The notes below the pieces were generated by a model, which saw nothing but the letters and a program-made list of their open reading frames with translations, was not told where the DNA came from and ran no database searches. This document shows, piece by piece, positions 34,501 through 36,154 of a stretch of DNA of 36,154 nucleotides (position 1 is its first letter; each line of letters begins with the position of its first letter). The stretch lies in contig PLMF01000181.1 of NCBI GenBank assembly GCA_003142355.1, positions 1 to 36,154 on the forward strand, written 5' to 3'. The stretch comes from Bryobacterales bacterium. GTDB taxonomy: Bacteria; Acidobacteriota; Terriglobia; Bryobacterales; Bryobacteraceae. The translations under genes and the position numbers were made by a program.

Positions 34501-34743
34501 CTCGGCGAACGGGTGAAGCTGTCTCTCATCGGCGAAGCCTTCAACCTGTTCAACCACACCAATGTTTCCGGCTTGAGCAACACCGCGTTCTCCTATACCG
34601 CGGCCGGTTCCGGCGCTTGCGCCGGCCACGCCAACGCTTGTTTCGTCCCCTACACTTCCACTCCGTACCTGGCGACGACCTCCACCAGCAACCTGATCTG
34701 GGGCCCGCGCCAGTTGCAGATTTCCGGCAGACTGACGTTCTGA
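31579..34743 (+). CDS. TonB-dependent receptor with carboxypeptidase-like N-domain (3 of 3)
   Basis: A 1054-residue outer-membrane receptor. A signal peptide (MRQTSLIVLSLLALLVVVAG) is followed by a regulatory sandwich (TIAGTLTDPSGAFVPGASVT), a plug with LPIAGRRWDAFVLLTPNV, NSNTVDGANNNQAFFSEA, SIKEYQVSASNYSAELG and GGVVNAVTKSGANSLHG, and a barrel ending in GRLTF. It is the most divergent of the three (VDGANNNQAFF replaces the DTT-type segment of the others), so its ligand probably differs. AGGAG lies 6 bases before the ATG at 31579; the frame is open back into the repeats but that extension is not credible. Loop cysteine pairs are at ACPAQVSASQC, FSCSSPSAC and GACAGHANAC. Confidence 0.9.
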   Translation: MRQTSLIVLSLLALLVVVAGPAFPQLAGSATIAGTLTDPSGAFVPGASVTIRNADTSIERKIETNEAGIYSAPFLPPGHYEVHASKAGFAAVVRKDLTLQIGQTLSVNFSMTVQATQTEMTVTGQADVVDTEKTENSQVISEGSVDHLPIAGRRWDAFVLLTPNVTTDGTSGMVSYRGVSGLYNSNTVDGANNNQAFFSEARGRANSGAYVYSMDSIKEYQVSASNYSAELGQAAGGVVNAVTKSGANSLHGDLFYYLRYPTWNALDAYPKSRGTYSQPIHQWQQFGFSVGGPIVKDKLFYFGTYDGSRKVNPVAYTSSVYSPSVSALACPAQVSASQCAAANAFLFGQQGNFPRATNQDVGFGRLDYQANASNHLSTAFDFMNYRAPNAYSTAPSYNNSSVSTNGRYIFHERIFVANWDSTLSSSAVNNLRFQWGRDLEAAGSNGTAPYVNLSGLMTYGENYALPRTAEPDEHRIQVSDTFSKVYGRHTLKTGVDFNFIHELMINLYNGTGQYGYSGTALQVFQNWTLDTFGINTGDGLTGRHFTSFTQVNDPVTHVGRDDFHNNDYAAFFEDSWKASSKLTLNMGLRYDVSTIPQPPMPNTLTSLTTLYTSTIHIPKDQFAPRLGAAWQITPKTVLRIGYGLFFAKTTNTTYYATRAENGVIQQSFSCSSPSACPALNFPNVIFAPPGPTPAAPFAGALTPQVVAFTPPSATQVTRGMSPDWVNPRTHEGEVTVERALPGALSASIGYVVSRSLHLPIFWDANLAPSTTTKTYDILNSSGATTQTYAVPYYTSRINTNTGEVFIGTSDVNAWYNSMVITLRRPMRHGLEFTANYTLSKAFDGAQAAGNFGTFNGTDYPVDPYNRKLEYGLSDLDQRQRFVANAVWMPSAKGVANQAAKMILDGWAFSTIVTMGTGQPVTPYITGAPQPLDGGVSGGVAYAGATNGRAGWLPRNSSTAPGFHNVDFRIGRQFALGERVKLSLIGEAFNLFNHTNVSGLSNTAFSYTAAGSGACAGHANACFVPYTSTPYLATTSTSNLIWGPRQLQISGRLTF

Positions 34744-34755
34744 TATAGCGACAAG

Positions 34756-34823
34756 AACCGCTCTCTGACGTTCGCGGCTCGGCACAAGCGTGCATACCGA
34801 GCCGCGAACGTCAGAGAGCGGTT
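34756..34823. terminator. 27-bp perfect inverted repeat between convergent genes
   Basis: Arms 34756-34782 and 34797-34823 are perfectly complementary over 27 bp, with a 14-base loop that can itself form CAC/GTG. TTTTCTGTCTT follows on the plus strand and TTCTTGTCG on the minus strand. It lies between the stops of receptor 3 and the zinc-ribbon gene and suits a two-way terminator, although the stem is much longer than usual. Confidence 0.75.
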
Positions 34824-34830
34824 TTCTGTC

Positions 34831-35049
34831 TTAGGGCGCGGGGTCTTCGTCCGGCCCCGGGTCCCCGGTTTCCCGCGCCCGCGCATAGAACCGCTTTCCG
34901 CAGGAGCGGCAGTGCCGGGGGATCCGTCCAAACCCCAGCATCACGGCATCCATCCATCCGCGCGGCTTTGAGGAAACGATGTCCCGCAAGAGGCACCGAG
35001 GGCACCGCAACTCCCCCGGCTTGATGTCGATCAGCGTCTTGACTACCAA
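34831..35049 (-). CDS. Small zinc-ribbon protein
   Basis: A 72-residue protein with two cysteine knuckles, CPRC near residue 16 and CRSCGKRFYAR near residue 47, the plan of a zinc ribbon that binds one Zn. The tail is acidic (PGPDEDPAP). The start is uncertain: the only start-like codon in frame is TTG at 35049, which gives VVKTLIDIKPGELRCPRC, and it has no good ribosome-binding site. It runs divergently from proline dehydrogenase. Function unknown; similar small ribbons bind nucleic acids or stabilise protein complexes. Confidence 0.6.
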   Translation of the reverse strand: MVVKTLIDIKPGELRCPRCLLRDIVSSKPRGWMDAVMLGFGRIPRHCRSCGKRFYARARETGDPGPDEDPAP

Positions 35050-35102
35050 TCCGGCAGTCTAGCAAGATTCGCGCCCCCATTGGCGTGCCCGAATGCTAGT
35101 CT

Positions 35103-36017
35103 GTGGTGGTGCGCAGTTTCTTTCTGTTCCTGTCGCGCCGGAAACGGTTGCGCAAATGGATGGAAACCTCTGCGCTGGCCAAGCGCCTGGCCACCCGCTT
35201 CGTGGCGGGCGATACACTCGATCAAGCCCTTGCCGTGGCTCGCCGCGCCGGCTCCGAAGGCATCGCCATCACGCTCGATCACCTCGGCGAAAGCGTCACC
35301 TCGCTGGAGGAAGCCGCGGAGGCGCGCGATGTCTATCTCCGCGCTCTTTCCGCCATTCACGATTCCGGCATTCCGGGCAACGTCTCGCTCAAGCTCACCC
35401 AGTTCGGCCTCGATTTTTCCTATGACCAGTGTCGCGCCAACGTCGAGCGGCTCGTCCGGAGCGCCACCGCATTGAATGGCTTCGTTCGCGTGGACATGGA
35501 ATCGAGTGCGTACACCCAGCGCACCATCGAGATGGTCGCGGACCTGCACGCGCGATATGGAGCCGTCGGCGTCGTGATCCAGGCCTGCCTGTATCGCAGC
35601 CGCACCGATATCGAGACGCTCTGCGACCGCGCCATCCGCGTGCGGCTGTGCAAAGGCGCCTACCTCGAACCCGCCAGCGCGGCCTTCCCCCGCAAGTCCG
35701 ATGTGGACCGTAACTTCGTCGAGCTGATGAAGCTGCTGCTTCGTCGCGGCGCTTACCCCGCCATTGCCACGCACGATGAGAACATCATCCGGCAGACCGA
35801 GGCCTACGCCGCCCAGTGCAAGATCCCGCGCGATGCTTTCGAATTCCAGATGCTCTACGGCATCCGCCGCGACTTGCAGCGCCGGCTGGCCTCCGAGGGC
35901 TACCGCCTGCGCCTCTACGTCCCGTTTGGCCGGGCCTGGTATCCCTATTACATGCGCCGGCTGGCGGAGCGCCCCGCCAACGTTTTCTTCATCGCGCGCC
36001 ACCTGTTCCGGCAATAG
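35103..36017 (+). CDS. Proline dehydrogenase (single-function PRODH)
   Basis: An FAD-dependent enzyme of 304 residues that oxidises L-proline to pyrroline-5-carboxylate and passes electrons to quinone. Conserved barrel segments are VSLKLTQFGLDFS, VRVDMESSAYTQRTIEMV, VVIQACLYRSRTDIE, RLCKGAYLEP, AIATHDENII, FEFQMLYGIRRDLQ and the C-terminal substrate motif YVPFGRAWYPYYMRRLAERPANV, with the Arg pair that holds the proline carboxylate. It lacks the PutA aldehyde dehydrogenase part. Three GTG codons in a row (35103, 35106, 35109) are possible starts without a clear ribosome-binding site. A gene for pyrroline-5-carboxylate dehydrogenase is not in the window. Confidence 0.9.
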   Translation: MVVRSFFLFLSRRKRLRKWMETSALAKRLATRFVAGDTLDQALAVARRAGSEGIAITLDHLGESVTSLEEAAEARDVYLRALSAIHDSGIPGNVSLKLTQFGLDFSYDQCRANVERLVRSATALNGFVRVDMESSAYTQRTIEMVADLHARYGAVGVVIQACLYRSRTDIETLCDRAIRVRLCKGAYLEPASAAFPRKSDVDRNFVELMKLLLRRGAYPAIATHDENIIRQTEAYAAQCKIPRDAFEFQMLYGIRRDLQRRLASEGYRLRLYVPFGRAWYPYYMRRLAERPANVFFIARHLFRQ

Positions 36018-36154
36018 GGTTGTGGGGCTAGCCACGTCACCGCCGGGGGCCCGCGCCGCCGGGTGTTCGGAAATGGGATTGGGTTCGTTTGGTAATACGG
36101 GTTCGCGAAGCACGAGGGGGTTGTCCAGGGTGCGCTGGTAGATGCGGTGGAGGC

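Noticed and set aside
36018..36154. Possible C-terminal coding piece on the minus strand at the window edge (LHRIYQRTLDNPL)
   Set aside because: The frame has no stop and continues antisense through proline dehydrogenase; too short to judge without flanking sequence.

Overview
The window looks like a chromosomal segment of a GC-rich member of the Acidobacteriota, most likely the Bryobacterales (relatives of 'Candidatus Solibacter'). The basis is the mix of families. There is a PadR regulator coupled to a large ADOP permease ('acidobacterial duplicated orphan permease'). There are three tandem Oar-like TonB-dependent receptors with N-terminal carboxypeptidase-regulatory folds, a PEP-CTERM protein, and a piece of the TIGR03437 domain first described in Solibacter. 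No rRNA, tRNA, CRISPR array, phage module or intact transposase was seen.

Layout. 1-1547: end of a sodium:solute symporter, a small membrane protein and galactokinase (a sugar uptake and phosphorylation operon). 1672-3480: a CDP-alcohol phosphatidyltransferase, a membrane protein with a PH-like tail and a YdcF/DUF218 protein. 3652-4745: decayed DNA, with a secreted-protein pseudogene carrying a TIGR03437 fragment, then a VapB-like antitoxin and a VapC (PIN) toxin broken by a 2-base duplication just after its first catalytic Asp. 5112-7016: secreted GH20 beta-hexosaminidase. 7116-9244: hypD-hypE, closed by a strong intrinsic terminator. 9307-12336: padR-ADOP with a recognisable promoter and candidate operator. 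12327-17055 (minus): PEP-CTERM beta-propeller protein, M14 carboxypeptidase and an LCMT-type methyltransferase. 17221-19641: S9D-type glutamyl endopeptidase/prolyl oligopeptidase. 19747-24772 (minus): HDOD protein, CocE/NonD hydrolase, group 4 glycosyltransferase and the YggS PLP protein. 24899-34743: three receptors of 1025, 1049 and 1054 residues. 34831-36017: a small zinc-ribbon protein (minus) and proline dehydrogenase (plus).

Together the genes suggest a heterotroph that degrades polymers: secreted peptidases and a hexosaminidase outside or in the periplasm, large outer-membrane receptors for the products, galactose and proline catabolism inside, and hydrogenase maturation genes pointing to H2 metabolism elsewhere in the genome.

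The most unusual material lies between genes. Two copies of a 104-bp element (19642-19745 and 31310-31413) fold on paper into a five-stem structure with almost no unpaired bases, and one stem shows a compensatory base-pair change between copies. One copy exactly fills the gap between two convergent stop codons. Other structured intergenic DNA includes a 27-bp perfect inverted repeat (34756-34823), a two-hairpin element seen twice (4756-4807, 9244-9295), a hairpin family after receptor genes (28001-28027, 31418-31449) and a 221-bp stretch ended by 9-bp inverted repeats (23866-24086).
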